Part shown: positions 26,232 to 35,271 of the stretch, piece by piece
Position numbering within the stretch: position 1 is the first letter of the stretch
Layout: each line of letters begins with the position of its first letter
Source of the DNA: Marivita hallyeonensis
GTDB taxonomy: Bacteria; Pseudomonadota; Alphaproteobacteria; Rhodobacterales; Rhodobacteraceae
Length of the DNA: 64,000 bases
Direction of reading: 5' to 3'
NCBI RefSeq assembly: GCF_900129875.1
Contig: NZ_FQXC01000003.1
Span: 434,001-498,000 of the forward strand
Translations under genes and position numbers: made by a program
Notes under the pieces: generated by a model
The model's database searches: none
What the model was told of the DNA's origin: nothing
Seen by the model: the letters and a program-made list of their open reading frames with translations, nothing else

Positions 26232-28072
26232 TCGGCAGCCTCTGTCTCGGTCGCGATGAACCCGCCGGATTGCCGGGCCCAGAAGCCTGCATATAGCCCG
26301 CCCTGCGCCAAAAGCGCGTCATGCGTGCCATCTTCGACGATCTTGCCCTGATCCATGACCAGAATGCGATCCATATGAGCAATCGTGCTAAGCCGGTGAG
26401 CAATCGCGATCACCGTCTTGCCTTCCATCATGCCATAAAGCGTGTCCTGAATGGCGGCTTCGACCTCGGAATCGAGCGCACTTGTCGCTTCATCCAATAG
26501 CAGGATCGGTGCGTTTTTCAGGATCACGCGTGCGAGCGTGACGCGCTGGCGCTGGCCACCAGAGAGCTTCACACCCCGTTCGCCAACCTGTGCCTCATAC
26601 CCTCTGCGACCTTGCGGGTCTTGCAGATCCAGGATGAACTCATGTGCCTGTGCCTGTTTCGTCGCGGCGATGACCTCGGCCTCGGTGGCATCGGGACGGC
26701 CGTAAAGGATGTTCTCGCGGACCGATCGATGCAAAAGTGAACTGTCCTGTTGCACCATCCCAATGGCAAGGCGCAGACTGTCTTGCGTCACATCAGTGAT
26801 GTCCTGCCCGTCGATCAGGATGCGCCCGCTCTCGGCGTCGTAGAAGCGTAGAAGCAACTTCACGAGCGTCGATTTCCCGGCACCCGACCGTCCGACAAGT
26901 CCCACCTTTTCGCCCGGCGCAATGGTCAGGCTGATCTTGTCCAGTCCTCCGCCGTCGCGCCCGTAATGGTGTGTTAGAGACTGAATCTCGATCTTGCCTG
27001 CTTGCAACTGAAGCGGCTTCGCGCCCGGCTTGTCGACCAGCGTGATCGGCTGCGCAATCGTCTCCATACCCTCTGAGACGACACCGAGCTGGCGGAAAAA
27101 CGAGGTCAGCGCCCACATGATCCACCCGGTCATGGCATTCAGGCGCAAGGTCAACGCGGTGGCGGCAGCGACGACGCCGACACTCGCCTGTCCCTGCATC
27201 CAAAGATAGAACGCCCAGCCCACGACCGCGACGATCAGTAGACCATTCAATGTGACAAGCACCACGTCCATGATCGTGAAAAGCCGCATCTCGTACTGGA
27301 ACGTGGTTCGCGTCTTCTCAATCGCCTCTTTGGCGTAATCCAGCTCTTGCGTGTTGTGGGCGAACATCTTCACCGAATGGATGTTTGTGTAGCTGTCCAC
27401 CACGCGGCCCGTGACCTCGGACCGGGCATCGGACGCCGCTTGCGACGCCGGCCCAACCCGTTTGACGGTCCAGGCCACAAGCATGCCGTAGAGGAAGAGC
27501 CACCCGACAAGCGGAATCGCCAGACGCGGGTCCGCTTGGCCCAACAGGATGAGCGCACCGATGACGTAGGCGATAGAAAAGCTGATGGCGTCGAACACCT
27601 GAAAAACGGCTTCGCCGGCAGCAGGCGGGGTCTGCATGATCCGGTTCGCGATGCGCCCGGCGAAATCATTCTCGAACCACCCAACCGACTGGTTCAACAC
27701 GTGCCGATGCGCGCGCCAGCGGATCAGCGTGCCAAAGTTCGGCAGAATGGTGTTGTTCAGGATCAGCACATCCAACGCCTGAAGCGCGGGGCGGATGAAC
27801 AGGATGAAAACCGCAAGCGCGATGAGCCAGCCGCCATAGGCCTCCCACACCTCCGCAGGGTCGCCCGCAAGAATGTCCACAACCCAGCCCATCGCCCAGA
27901 TGAGCGCGATCTCGATCGCAGCGACGACAACAGACATCAGGCCCGCATAGACAAAAACGCGCTTGAAGGGCTGCGCATAGTCCATGAGGAACGGAAACAG
28001 CTTTGTCGGCGGCGTGTCCTTTTCCGGATACGGACCGTACGGATCGACAAGGTTTTCAAAGAAGCGGAACAC
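26228..28072 (-). CDS. ABC exporter, fused membrane and ATPase domains (first of pair)
   Basis: Partner of the downstream exporter. I chose GTG, giving FRFFENLVDPYGPYPEKD at the N-terminus (614 residues), because AGGAGA precedes it; upstream in-frame codons do not look like protein from this family. Membrane helices cover about residues 40-330. The ATPase has GRSGAGKST, LSGGQRQRVTLARV, LLLDEATSALD and AHRLST. The N-terminus starting FENLVDP is typical of a group of exporters in Rhodobacterales. Substrate unknown. Confidence 0.9.
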   Translation of the reverse strand: MFRFFENLVDPYGPYPEKDTPPTKLFPFLMDYAQPFKRVFVYAGLMSVVVAAIEIALIWAMGWVVDILAGDPAEVWEAYGGWLIALAVFILFIRPALQALDVLILNNTILPNFGTLIRWRAHRHVLNQSVGWFENDFAGRIANRIMQTPPAAGEAVFQVFDAISFSIAYVIGALILLGQADPRLAIPLVGWLFLYGMLVAWTVKRVGPASQAASDARSEVTGRVVDSYTNIHSVKMFAHNTQELDYAKEAIEKTRTTFQYEMRLFTIMDVVLVTLNGLLIVAVVGWAFYLWMQGQASVGVVAAATALTLRLNAMTGWIMWALTSFFRQLGVVSEGMETIAQPITLVDKPGAKPLQLQAGKIEIQSLTHHYGRDGGGLDKISLTIAPGEKVGLVGRSGAGKSTLVKLLLRFYDAESGRILIDGQDITDVTQDSLRLAIGMVQQDSSLLHRSVRENILYGRPDATEAEVIAATKQAQAHEFILDLQDPQGRRGYEAQVGERGVKLSGGQRQRVTLARVILKNAPILLLDEATSALDSEVEAAIQDTLYGMMEGKTVIAIAHRLSTIAHMDRILVMDQGKIVEDGTHDALLAQGGLYAGFWARQSGGFIATETEAAE

Positions 28073-28203
28073 CGAAACGGTCTCCTGAACAGGTAAACAA
28101 ATGCATTGGTGGCCACGAATTAAATGTGGCTGCCGTGGGGTTTCATGCGATGTTCGGTGTTTTCGGCGCGACCCTACCCGCAAGTGGCCGGGAAGGAAAT
28201 AGG

Positions 28204-29349
28204 TCAATCCAGAAGGTCTGATTTCCCAAGCACGAACCCGGACGCGATCCATCGAGTTTCAAGCTCTCTAAGCTTCTCGCCTAGCTTCGCCCCGGTGAAG
28301 GTCGGCATAAGGTCGTTCGGTTTCACCGGGAAGGTGGCCTGCGCGCCGGTTCGCGCCTGATCGAGGGTGTTCGGGTCCACAGGATTTTCCAACAAGGCCG
28401 AGCGCAGGAGCAAGACGTCGATCGCAGCCTCTGCACCGTGCCGGTAGCCAAGTTCGGCGGCCGGTGTGATTTCAGATATCAGTCTCTGATACAGCTCAAG
28501 TCGGCGTTGATCGCGCTTCGCAAGCCTCAAATGACTTGGATCGAAAGGCCCCAAAGATGCCAGTCTCCGGATTGCGTCCGGGGCCAGCTTTGCCTCCGTT
28601 TCGTAATGGATGAGCGGCGCGAGCGACTCTGCATGCGCCCCGGGCAGAACCATTTGCAAGACACCGACCTGCGCCATTGTCGCAATAGCGGGGGCCGGGT
28701 CAGGAGCTGAAAGCAGCTTGGTCACTTCGGCGGTCACACGCTCACGGGACAGCGCATCGAGGCCATCAAGCGTCTCGGCAATCGCCGCCAGGGCTTCAAC
28801 GTCAAATCCCAGGTTTGGATCACCGTACCAGGCCGAAAACCGAAAAAACCGGAGGATGCGAAGATAGTCCTCAGTGATCCGGGCGGTCGCATCCCCGATG
28901 AAACGGACGCGCCGCGCCTGCAGGTCCGGCAAACCACCGAGCGGATCGATCACCTCCCCCCGCGCATTCGCATAGAGCGCGTTCATCGTGAAATCGCGGC
29001 GGGCGGCGTCTTCGGCCATGTCGGTCGAAAACCGGACGATAGCGCGGCGGCCATCTGTCTCTGTATCAGCGCGAAAGGTCGTCACTTCGTAGCCGGTGCC
29101 GTCGGACACGACCGTGATCGTGCCATGGTCGATCCCGGTGGGCACGCTTTTCAACTGCGCATCTTTCGCAAGCTGCACCACGGTTTCCGGCGTTGCATCG
29201 GTGGCGATATCGATATCGGTCACCGGCACACCCATCAGCGCATTGCGCACACACCCACCCACGGCAAGCGCCACATGCCCCTTGGCTGTTAGCGCGGCAA
29301 AAACAGCCTGTGTTCCGGCGTTCTCAAGCCACGGGTCGGTGATTTTCAT
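28204..29349 (-). CDS. cca: CCA tRNA nucleotidyltransferase (poly(A) polymerase family)
   Basis: Adds or repairs the 3' CCA end of tRNA. The 381-residue class II enzyme has VGGCVRNALMG, metal-binding DIDIAT near residues 45-50, RRDFTMNAL, and the segment RIREDYLRILR-like ITEDYLRILRFFRFSAWYGD. Poly(A) polymerase PcnB is a close relative, but alphaproteobacteria commonly have this CCA form. The ATG overlaps the Nudix gene stop by four bases. A gap of 131 bases separates it from the exporter pair downstream. Confidence 0.9.
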   Translation of the reverse strand: MKITDPWLENAGTQAVFAALTAKGHVALAVGGCVRNALMGVPVTDIDIATDATPETVVQLAKDAQLKSVPTGIDHGTITVVSDGTGYEVTTFRADTETDGRRAIVRFSTDMAEDAARRDFTMNALYANARGEVIDPLGGLPDLQARRVRFIGDATARITEDYLRILRFFRFSAWYGDPNLGFDVEALAAIAETLDGLDALSRERVTAEVTKLLSAPDPAPAIATMAQVGVLQMVLPGAHAESLAPLIHYETEAKLAPDAIRRLASLGPFDPSHLRLAKRDQRRLELYQRLISEITPAAELGYRHGAEAAIDVLLLRSALLENPVDPNTLDQARTGAQATFPVKPNDLMPTFTGAKLGEKLRELETRWIASGFVLGKSDLLD

Positions 29350-29942
29350 ACCGTCTCCATCCGGTCAGCAAGCCCACGCAAGATACGCGCGGTTGCGCCC
29401 CAGATGTAATAGGGGCCAAACGGAACAGTATAGTAATGCCGCCTAGTCCCGCGCCAGCGACGCGATTGGATTGAAAATTCCGCAGTTGCCGTGACATGCG
29501 ACAGCGGCACCTTGAACACTTCGGCCACCTCGCCCGGCTCCGGTACGGCATCGAACGTCTGGTCAATCCAGCCAACGACCGGCGTCACGATGAAACCCGT
29601 CACTGTCTCATGCGCGGGCAGCGTGCCTAAAACCGACACATGCGACCGCGGCAAGCCCACTTCTTCGGTCGCTTCGCGCAGCGCCGCATCGACGACGTCG
29701 GCATCGCCGTCATCCTGTTTGCCGCCGGGGAAGGCAATCTGACCGGGGTGATGCTTGAGCCGCGAGGACCGTTTGGTAAGCAACACCCGCGCGCCGTCCG
29801 GATGCGCCAGAACAGGCACTAATACGCCCGCAGGCCGCAATTTGCGGCCGACGGGCAGTTCGACATTCGGGTTGAGATCGAAGTCGGACGATGTGCCGCT
29901 TTTCAGGTCAAGCGCGGCTTGCAATCGGTCGCGGTCATTCAC
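29346..29942 (-). CDS. Nudix hydrolase, CoA pyrophosphatase-like (NudL type)
   Basis: 198 residues from a GTG start preceded by AAGAGG. The Nudix box is present as GGKQDDGDADVVDAALREATEEVGL-type spacing, with GG at the start and REATEEVG at the end, and is preceded by LTKRSSRLKHHPGQIAFPGG. The residues before the box (KHHPGQIAFPGG) match the UPF0035 signature of coenzyme A diphosphatases. The start overlaps the hslO stop by eight bases, so hslO, this gene and cca form one unit. Confidence 0.87.
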   Translation of the reverse strand: MNDRDRLQAALDLKSGTSSDFDLNPNVELPVGRKLRPAGVLVPVLAHPDGARVLLTKRSSRLKHHPGQIAFPGGKQDDGDADVVDAALREATEEVGLPRSHVSVLGTLPAHETVTGFIVTPVVGWIDQTFDAVPEPGEVAEVFKVPLSHVTATAEFSIQSRRWRGTRRHYYTVPFGPYYIWGATARILRGLADRMETV

Positions 29943-30924
29943 CTGAAACCTCTTCGGCCTCGAACCCGACAGTGGCCGGATCAAGGTCGTAATGCGCACC
30001 GCAGAACTGACAATCCGCCGTTACACGCCCTTCGTCTGTGGTCATCTTTTCGATGTCCCTGGCGGAGTAGATCGACAGGCTTTGCCGCACGCGATCCTCT
30101 GAACAAGTACAGCCGAATCGCACCGGTTGCGCATCGAAGACGCGGGGCTGCTCTTCGTGGAACAGGCGCACAAGCAGGTCAGTCGTCGGAAGGCTTGGTC
30201 CGATCAGCTCTATATCCTCGACCGTATCGAGGTGGAAATTGACACGGTTCCAGTTCTCGCCTTCGTCTTCGTCCAGAAGATCATCCGCCAGAAGCAACCC
30301 GCCTTCGCCGGAACCACCACCCGATACATGCGGCGACGCTTTGGGCATGTGTTGCACCATGATCCCGCCGGCCCGCCAGTGTTCCGCCACACCCGGTTCG
30401 GTCGACTGGCCAAAGCTTAGCGCAAAACGGGTCGGTAGCTGTTCGGACTGCGCAAAGTAGGCCTCGGCGCAGGATGCGAGGGTAGGTCCGGCAAGCGGTG
30501 TGATCCCCTGGTAAGGCTGCATGCCTTGCCCCTGATCCATCATGATCGCGAAATAGCCCTCACCGATCTGCTCCATGGCTGGCCCGTCGGTGATCCTCTC
30601 GCGGTCAAAACTGGCATAGGCGCGGATGCGCGCGGGCTCTCCCTCGGTCTCGGGCGCATAGAAATCCGTCGCGATCATCCGCACAGCACCTTTGGACTGA
30701 ACCTGAAGCGACAGCTTCCAGCGCAGCTTGATCGTTTGCCCGATCAACGCGGTCAGCAACGCCATCTCGGCAACCAAGGCTTCGACCGGGGCCGGGTAGT
30801 TGTGCTGCTTCAGGATACCGCTCAGCACGCCATCCAGACGAGCAACGCGGCCGCGAATATCCGAGCGATCAAGCTGAAATGGCAGGACGGTGTCGTCCCA
30901 GGCGAGTTTTGATCCGAGTGTCAT
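29935..30924 (-). CDS. hslO: Redox-regulated chaperone Hsp33
   Basis: Cytoplasmic holdase that is switched on by oxidation. The ATG chosen (329 residues) follows AAGGAAA. The C-terminal zinc site is complete: FGCTCSEDR and DCQFCGAHYD, the CXC...CXXC pattern whose four Cys bind zinc when reduced. The core ALIGQTIKLRWKLSLQVQSKG is family-typical. A heat-shock-type promoter lies just upstream. Confidence 0.95.
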   Translation of the reverse strand: MTLGSKLAWDDTVLPFQLDRSDIRGRVARLDGVLSGILKQHNYPAPVEALVAEMALLTALIGQTIKLRWKLSLQVQSKGAVRMIATDFYAPETEGEPARIRAYASFDRERITDGPAMEQIGEGYFAIMMDQGQGMQPYQGITPLAGPTLASCAEAYFAQSEQLPTRFALSFGQSTEPGVAEHWRAGGIMVQHMPKASPHVSGGGSGEGGLLLADDLLDEDEGENWNRVNFHLDTVEDIELIGPSLPTTDLLVRLFHEEQPRVFDAQPVRFGCTCSEDRVRQSLSIYSARDIEKMTTDEGRVTADCQFCGAHYDLDPATVGFEAEEVSGE

Positions 30925-30963
30925 GGGGTTTCCTTGCTTGCCGCCCTCCGGCATACCGCGACT

Positions 30964-30991
30964 ATATAAGGGACGATCAGGCAGGTCCAAG
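30964..30991 (-). promoter_or_regulatory. Heat-shock (RpoH-type) promoter for hslO
   Basis: On the minus strand: CTTGGAC, 13 bases, then CCTTATAT, ending 40 bases before the hslO start. CTTG and the C/T-TATNT-like -10 fit the RpoH pattern known in alphaproteobacteria. hslO is a known heat-shock gene in several bacteria. Confidence 0.6.
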
Positions 30992-31012
30992 GGGCAGAGG
31001 AGAATTGGCAGT

Positions 31013-31474
31013 ATGCGCAGGTTTGGAGAAATTCCGGAACCGGGTCGGCGCTATACGTTGCGCACGGGGGCCTATGCCATCCTTCCGGGGCGGGATGGGC
31101 TTCTTCTGACGCACCAATCCGCCCCGGAACCGGAGTACCAGCTGCCCGGCGGCGGGGTAGATCCCGGAGAGTCACCCGTTCAGGCGCTGTTCCGCGAGGT
31201 GTACGAAGAAACCGGCTGGCGGATCGCGCGCCCGCAGCGATTGGGTGCATACCGCCGGTTCACCTACATGCCGGAATATGACCTCTGGGCGGAAAAGCTG
31301 TGCCTCATCTACATGGCCGTGCCGGTTGTCCGCTACGGGGACCCGATTGAACCAGATCACACGGCGCTTTGGATGACCCCGGATACTGCGATGGATTACC
31401 TTGCCAATTCCGGGGATCGCGACTTTGTTCATCGGTACGCATCACGGGCCACCATATTCCAGAAACGCGGCTGA
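31013..31474 (+). CDS. Nudix hydrolase
   Basis: 153 residues from an ATG preceded by GAGGAG. The Nudix box is clear: GGGVDPGESPVQALFREV followed by YEETGW, giving the GX5EX7REXXEEXGW pattern. Just before it, LLLTHQSAPEPEYQLPGGG is typical of small Nudix enzymes. Substrate not determinable. It is divergent from hslO, and its 3' end overlaps the convergent response-regulator gene by 33 bases. Confidence 0.88.
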   Translation: MRRFGEIPEPGRRYTLRTGAYAILPGRDGLLLTHQSAPEPEYQLPGGGVDPGESPVQALFREVYEETGWRIARPQRLGAYRRFTYMPEYDLWAEKLCLIYMAVPVVRYGDPIEPDHTALWMTPDTAMDYLANSGDRDFVHRYASRATIFQKRG

Positions 31475-32710
31475 GACGTCATCCTCAAGCTCACCCGCAA
31501 ACGCAGTCTTCGTCTTGAGCGCATCGTAGAGCGCGTCGAGGAAGTCCGGACCGGTCGCGTCGTCTGCCACAGACAGTGCCAGTGTCATCAGCCCCTCCTC
31601 GTTAAGCATGGACCCATCCGGCAGGATCGCCTCGGTGAAACCGTCTGAATACAGCAGGACCCGGTCCCCTGCATTCAGCTTCAGGTCGTGCTCTTCATAC
31701 GTGGCACCGGCAATCAGACCGACGGGAAGTCCGCCATCCCCGACAAATGACGCCGTGCCATCGGCGCGCAGCAAAAGCGGCGCTGGATGACCCGCCTGTA
31801 CAAAACGTGCCTGCCCGGACGCCGACACCTGCATGTAGGCCATCGTGAGATACTCGGTGACTCCCGGCTGATCGACCATCCGGTCATTCAGACGGGACGC
31901 CACGGTTTTCGGAGGAAGGAAACGGTATCCTGACCCGTCCCGACAAAGCGCTAGGTTTTCGTCGGGGTGTTTTGAACTGAGATAGCCGGAAACCCGCGCC
32001 GTCATCATGGCCGAAGTGATCCCATGTCCGGAAACATCGAGACTGAACAGGCCAAAATCGCCAGACTCGGTCCCAAACATTCCGGCAAGATCACCACCCA
32101 CCTGACCGCATGAGTGCAGCAGGACACTGACGCGGCTTTTGCCAAACTTTGCCGACCGCGTAGGCATCAACGATTGCTGAAGGATGCGGGCCTGCTGCAA
32201 GTCCTTGTTGATCGACGCGTGTACCTTCTGAAGCTCTGCCAGGGTTTCCGCGATGAGTGCGTTCTTGTTCATCACTTCGCGCTGCATCGCGAGCAGCCGC
32301 GCTCCGGCGTTGATCCGGGCGCGCAGTTCATCGGCGTTCACAGGTTTCGACAAAAAATCATCTGCCCCTGATTCGAGTCCCGACGCGACCGCAGCCTTGT
32401 CCGTCTTTGACGTCAGAAGGATGAAGTATCCGTAGCTGTCACGCGAGATATCGCGAAAGGCGCGACAGAATTCCACACCGGTCATGCCGGGCATCATCCA
32501 GTCGGAAATCACGAGGTCAGGGACGAATTCGGCACAAAGATGAAGTGCGCTGACCGCGTCTTCCGCCTCGGCCACTTCGAACCCCCAGCGTTTCAGCATG
32601 AGGGTGAGGATCCGACGCTGCGCGCGGCTGTCATCCACGACGAGAACCCGCCGCAAACAGTCACTTTGCACTGTGGGGAACGCAGACTCTGCGTTCTCAT
32701 ACATACCCAT
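31442..32710 (-). CDS. Response regulator with PP2C-type (SpoIIE/RsbU) phosphatase output
   Basis: 422 residues. Receiver domain at about 20-140: acidic pair Asp26/Asp27, phosphoacceptor Asp70 in VISDWMMPGM, Thr100 and Lys122 in FLSKP. A helical linker (about 140-185) leads to a PP2C-like Ser/Thr phosphatase with metal-binding Asp in GGDLAG and DVSGHG, and YSDGFTEA. Such proteins dephosphorylate anti-sigma antagonists in partner-switch systems; no such partner is in the window. The divergent gene is an Hpt protein, a likely phosphorelay partner. Two nearby ATGs (codons 1 and 3) could start it. Confidence 0.9.
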   Translation of the reverse strand: MGMYENAESAFPTVQSDCLRRVLVVDDSRAQRRILTLMLKRWGFEVAEAEDAVSALHLCAEFVPDLVISDWMMPGMTGVEFCRAFRDISRDSYGYFILLTSKTDKAAVASGLESGADDFLSKPVNADELRARINAGARLLAMQREVMNKNALIAETLAELQKVHASINKDLQQARILQQSLMPTRSAKFGKSRVSVLLHSCGQVGGDLAGMFGTESGDFGLFSLDVSGHGITSAMMTARVSGYLSSKHPDENLALCRDGSGYRFLPPKTVASRLNDRMVDQPGVTEYLTMAYMQVSASGQARFVQAGHPAPLLLRADGTASFVGDGGLPVGLIAGATYEEHDLKLNAGDRVLLYSDGFTEAILPDGSMLNEEGLMTLALSVADDATGPDFLDALYDALKTKTAFAGELEDDVSAAFLEYGGP

Positions 32711-32856
32711 GTCACGACCCGAGCGTCGGCCCCCGGCACCTCATTAGGCCCGAGTTATTAAGCAGGTGTGAATGCTAAAATGCAGCGTATCTTCGGTTTG
32801 GATGTCGTCTCTTTTTCATGTTCATTTGCTAGCCAGCGGCAACACAGGAGGTTGCG

Positions 32857-33189
32857 ATGATTGACTGGACCCGGGTTGCAGAACTGCGCGACGAAATTGG
32901 CGCCGAGGACTTTGACGAGGTGGCGGAACTCTTCCTTTTGGAAGTCGAAGACACGCTGAACCGGCTGGACAAGGACGGCAACGATATCGTGCGCACGCAG
33001 GAGCTTTTGCATTTCCTCAAAGGGTCGGCGTTGAACCTGGGTTTTCGGGACGTGTCCCAGATGTGCAGCCAGGGCGAGATCGACGCTGCCAACGGGGTGC
33101 TTTCCGTGAACGCGGCAGAGCTTCGCAAACTCTATTGCGATTCCCGCGCGCTGTTCGAAAGGGAAATGGCGACGCGTTTCGCGGCCTAG
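32857..33189 (+). CDS. Histidine phosphotransfer (Hpt) domain protein
   Basis: 110-residue single-domain protein. The phosphorylatable His is His52 in LLHFLKGSALNLGF, with the Lys and Gly that normally follow it. AGGAGG precedes the ATG. It is divergent from the response-regulator phosphatase across 146 bases. I infer that it passes phosphate to that receiver. It converges on the SDR gene with two bases between. Confidence 0.88.
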   Translation: MIDWTRVAELRDEIGAEDFDEVAELFLLEVEDTLNRLDKDGNDIVRTQELLHFLKGSALNLGFRDVSQMCSQGEIDAANGVLSVNAAELRKLYCDSRALFEREMATRFAA

Positions 33190-33191
33190 AG

Positions 33192-34007
33192 TCAGATGAA
33201 TCGATGCAGGGCGGCCGGGTCGGTGCCTGATGTCTGCTCTTTGACGGCAGCGCGCAGCCTTTGCATTCCTGCGATCCATCGGTCCGTGTCAGTTGCGCGT
33301 TTCTGGAAGAACGCCTGCGCTTCTGGGTGCGGATAGATCATGAACCGCTTACCCTCGACACCCGCGATCGTCGCCTGAGCCACTTCGTCCGGCGTAATGA
33401 CTCGATCCGGGATGTTCGCATCGTCAGGGTGATCATATCCCAGCAGCGGCGTCGCAACATAAAGCGGGCACACCACCGAAACCTGAATGCCCTGATGCCC
33501 ATGTTCGATAGCCAGAGATTGCGCGAGGCTCACTGCAGCGTGTTTCGTGGCAGAGTACGCAGCGTCCCCGATTTGCGAAAGCAGCCCCGCGGCAGAGGCG
33601 ACATTCACCAACACGCCGGAACCACGCGCGATCATCTGCGGCAAGACACGTCGCGATGCACGCAGATGTGCCATGACATGAATGTCCCAACTGTCCTGCC
33701 AATGCGAATCGGTTTGCGACGTCGGCCCATCAGGTTCGCCCAGCGCGAAACCGGCATTGGAAAACAGCATATCCACGCGACCGAACTCGGTTTCCGCCGT
33801 CTCAACCATCGACGCGATGACGTCCGGATCACAAAGGTCACCAGCGTGTGGAACACCACCGACAGAGTGTGCCGCCTGTTCGGCCAAGTCAGAGGAGAGA
33901 TCGCTGGTCAGAACACGAACGCCGCGCGCTGCCAGAGCCTTTGCAAGGGACAATCCAATGCCCTGCCCGGCACCGGTGACGATGGCTGAGGCCCCGTCGA
34001 ACTGCAT
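33192..34007 (-). CDS. SDR-family oxidoreductase
   Basis: 271-residue NAD(P)-dependent short-chain dehydrogenase. Cofactor motif TGAGQGIG near the N-terminus, SNAG, catalytic Ser region VNVASAAG and YSATK with catalytic Tyr and Lys. The Asp at the end of strand 2 (LTSDLSSD) suggests a preference for NAD. Substrate unknown. Its start overlaps the ilvA stop (TGATG), so the two are cotranscribed. Confidence 0.88.
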   Translation of the reverse strand: MQFDGASAIVTGAGQGIGLSLAKALAARGVRVLTSDLSSDLAEQAAHSVGGVPHAGDLCDPDVIASMVETAETEFGRVDMLFSNAGFALGEPDGPTSQTDSHWQDSWDIHVMAHLRASRRVLPQMIARGSGVLVNVASAAGLLSQIGDAAYSATKHAAVSLAQSLAIEHGHQGIQVSVVCPLYVATPLLGYDHPDDANIPDRVITPDEVAQATIAGVEGKRFMIYPHPEAQAFFQKRATDTDRWIAGMQRLRAAVKEQTSGTDPAALHRFI

Positions 34008-35233
34008 CAGATCACGAACTGCGACAGTAGATCGTCGTCGGTGATGTCCTGATACGTGAACCCTTCGGCATCGAGTTTTTCAAATAGACGGTCGAAGTTT
34101 TCGGCGTTTTTGGTCTCGATCCCGATCAGAACGGACCCGTAGTTGCGCGCCGATTTCTTCAGGTACTCAAACCGCGCGATATCGTCTTCGGGTCCCAGAA
34201 AACCAAGGAAGCCTTTCAACGCGCCCGGTCGCTGCGGCAGGCGGAGGATGAAGTACTTTTTCACGCCAAGGTATTTCTGTGCGCGCTCTTTGACCTCGGG
34301 CAGACGCTCGAAATCGAAATTGCCGCCCGTTGTGACGCAAACCACCGTCCGGCCGCGTATCGCCTGAGCCAAGTCCTTGAGCGCATCCACCGAGAGCGCT
34401 CCAGCAGGCTCAAGAACGATGCCTTCGACATTCAACATTTCGAGGATCGTCGTACAAAGCCGGTCTTCATTGATCGTCAGCGAGTTCGCGACGCCCACGC
34501 CTTTCAATCTCTCGAACGGACGCAGGCCAATCTGGCCAACGGCGGCACCATCAGTGAACGTGTTCACATGGTCGAGCCGCACGGGCTTGCCAGCTTCCAA
34601 TGCGGCCCGCAAACAGGCACCGCCAGCGGGTTCCACAAAGGTGTATTGACAGGCGTTGCCGAGATAGCTGAGCATCCCAGCCGAAAGGCCGCCTCCACCC
34701 ACGGGCACGACAAGGTGATCCGGCAAACCGCCAAGCTGTTCGACCATCTCGACCGCGACGCTGGCCTGCCCCTCGATCACATCATCGTCGTCGAAGGGCG
34801 ACAGGAAGTGACCGCCCGCTTCGGCACAAAACGCCTGAGCCGAGGCAAGCGTGTCGTCGAAGTAGTCGCCCGTCAGGCGGATTTCGACACTATCACCGCC
34901 AAACACCGCCGTTTTCTGGATCTTCTGTTGGGGCGTCGTCACCGGCATGAAGATCACGCCGCTCTTGCCGAAATGCTTGCACATATAGGCAACGCCCTGT
35001 GCATGGTTGCCCGCACTCGCACAGACGAACAAAGACGTATCCGGGTGTTTGCGCATCGCGTTGAACGCACCGCGCAGCTTGTAACTTCTCACTGGGGAGA
35101 GGTCTTCGCGCTTGAGATAGATCTCAGCGTCGTACATCTCGGACAGATGCGCATTGCGTAATAGCGGTGTTGGCGGAAACACGTCGCGCATGGCGGCTTC
35201 GGCGTTTCGCGCGGCCTTTTCAAAATCGGTCAT
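34007..35233 (-). CDS. ilvA: Threonine ammonia-lyase (biosynthetic)
   Basis: PLP enzyme that makes 2-oxobutanoate from threonine for isoleucine synthesis. The 408-residue protein has PLP Lys52 in SYKLRGAFN, CASAGNHAQGVA, the phosphate-binding GGGGLSAG, and a single C-terminal ACT-like domain (about 325-408, RLPQRPGALKGFLGFLGP). The short C-terminus fits the group with one regulatory domain rather than the two of Escherichia coli IlvA; it is probably still regulated by isoleucine. Confidence 0.93.
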   Translation of the reverse strand: MTDFEKAARNAEAAMRDVFPPTPLLRNAHLSEMYDAEIYLKREDLSPVRSYKLRGAFNAMRKHPDTSLFVCASAGNHAQGVAYMCKHFGKSGVIFMPVTTPQQKIQKTAVFGGDSVEIRLTGDYFDDTLASAQAFCAEAGGHFLSPFDDDDVIEGQASVAVEMVEQLGGLPDHLVVPVGGGGLSAGMLSYLGNACQYTFVEPAGGACLRAALEAGKPVRLDHVNTFTDGAAVGQIGLRPFERLKGVGVANSLTINEDRLCTTILEMLNVEGIVLEPAGALSVDALKDLAQAIRGRTVVCVTTGGNFDFERLPEVKERAQKYLGVKKYFILRLPQRPGALKGFLGFLGPEDDIARFEYLKKSARNYGSVLIGIETKNAENFDRLFEKLDAEGFTYQDITDDDLLSQFVI

Positions 35234-35271
35234 ACACCACCCCTAGGCATTCTGCGCCGCAAGGCAAGACA

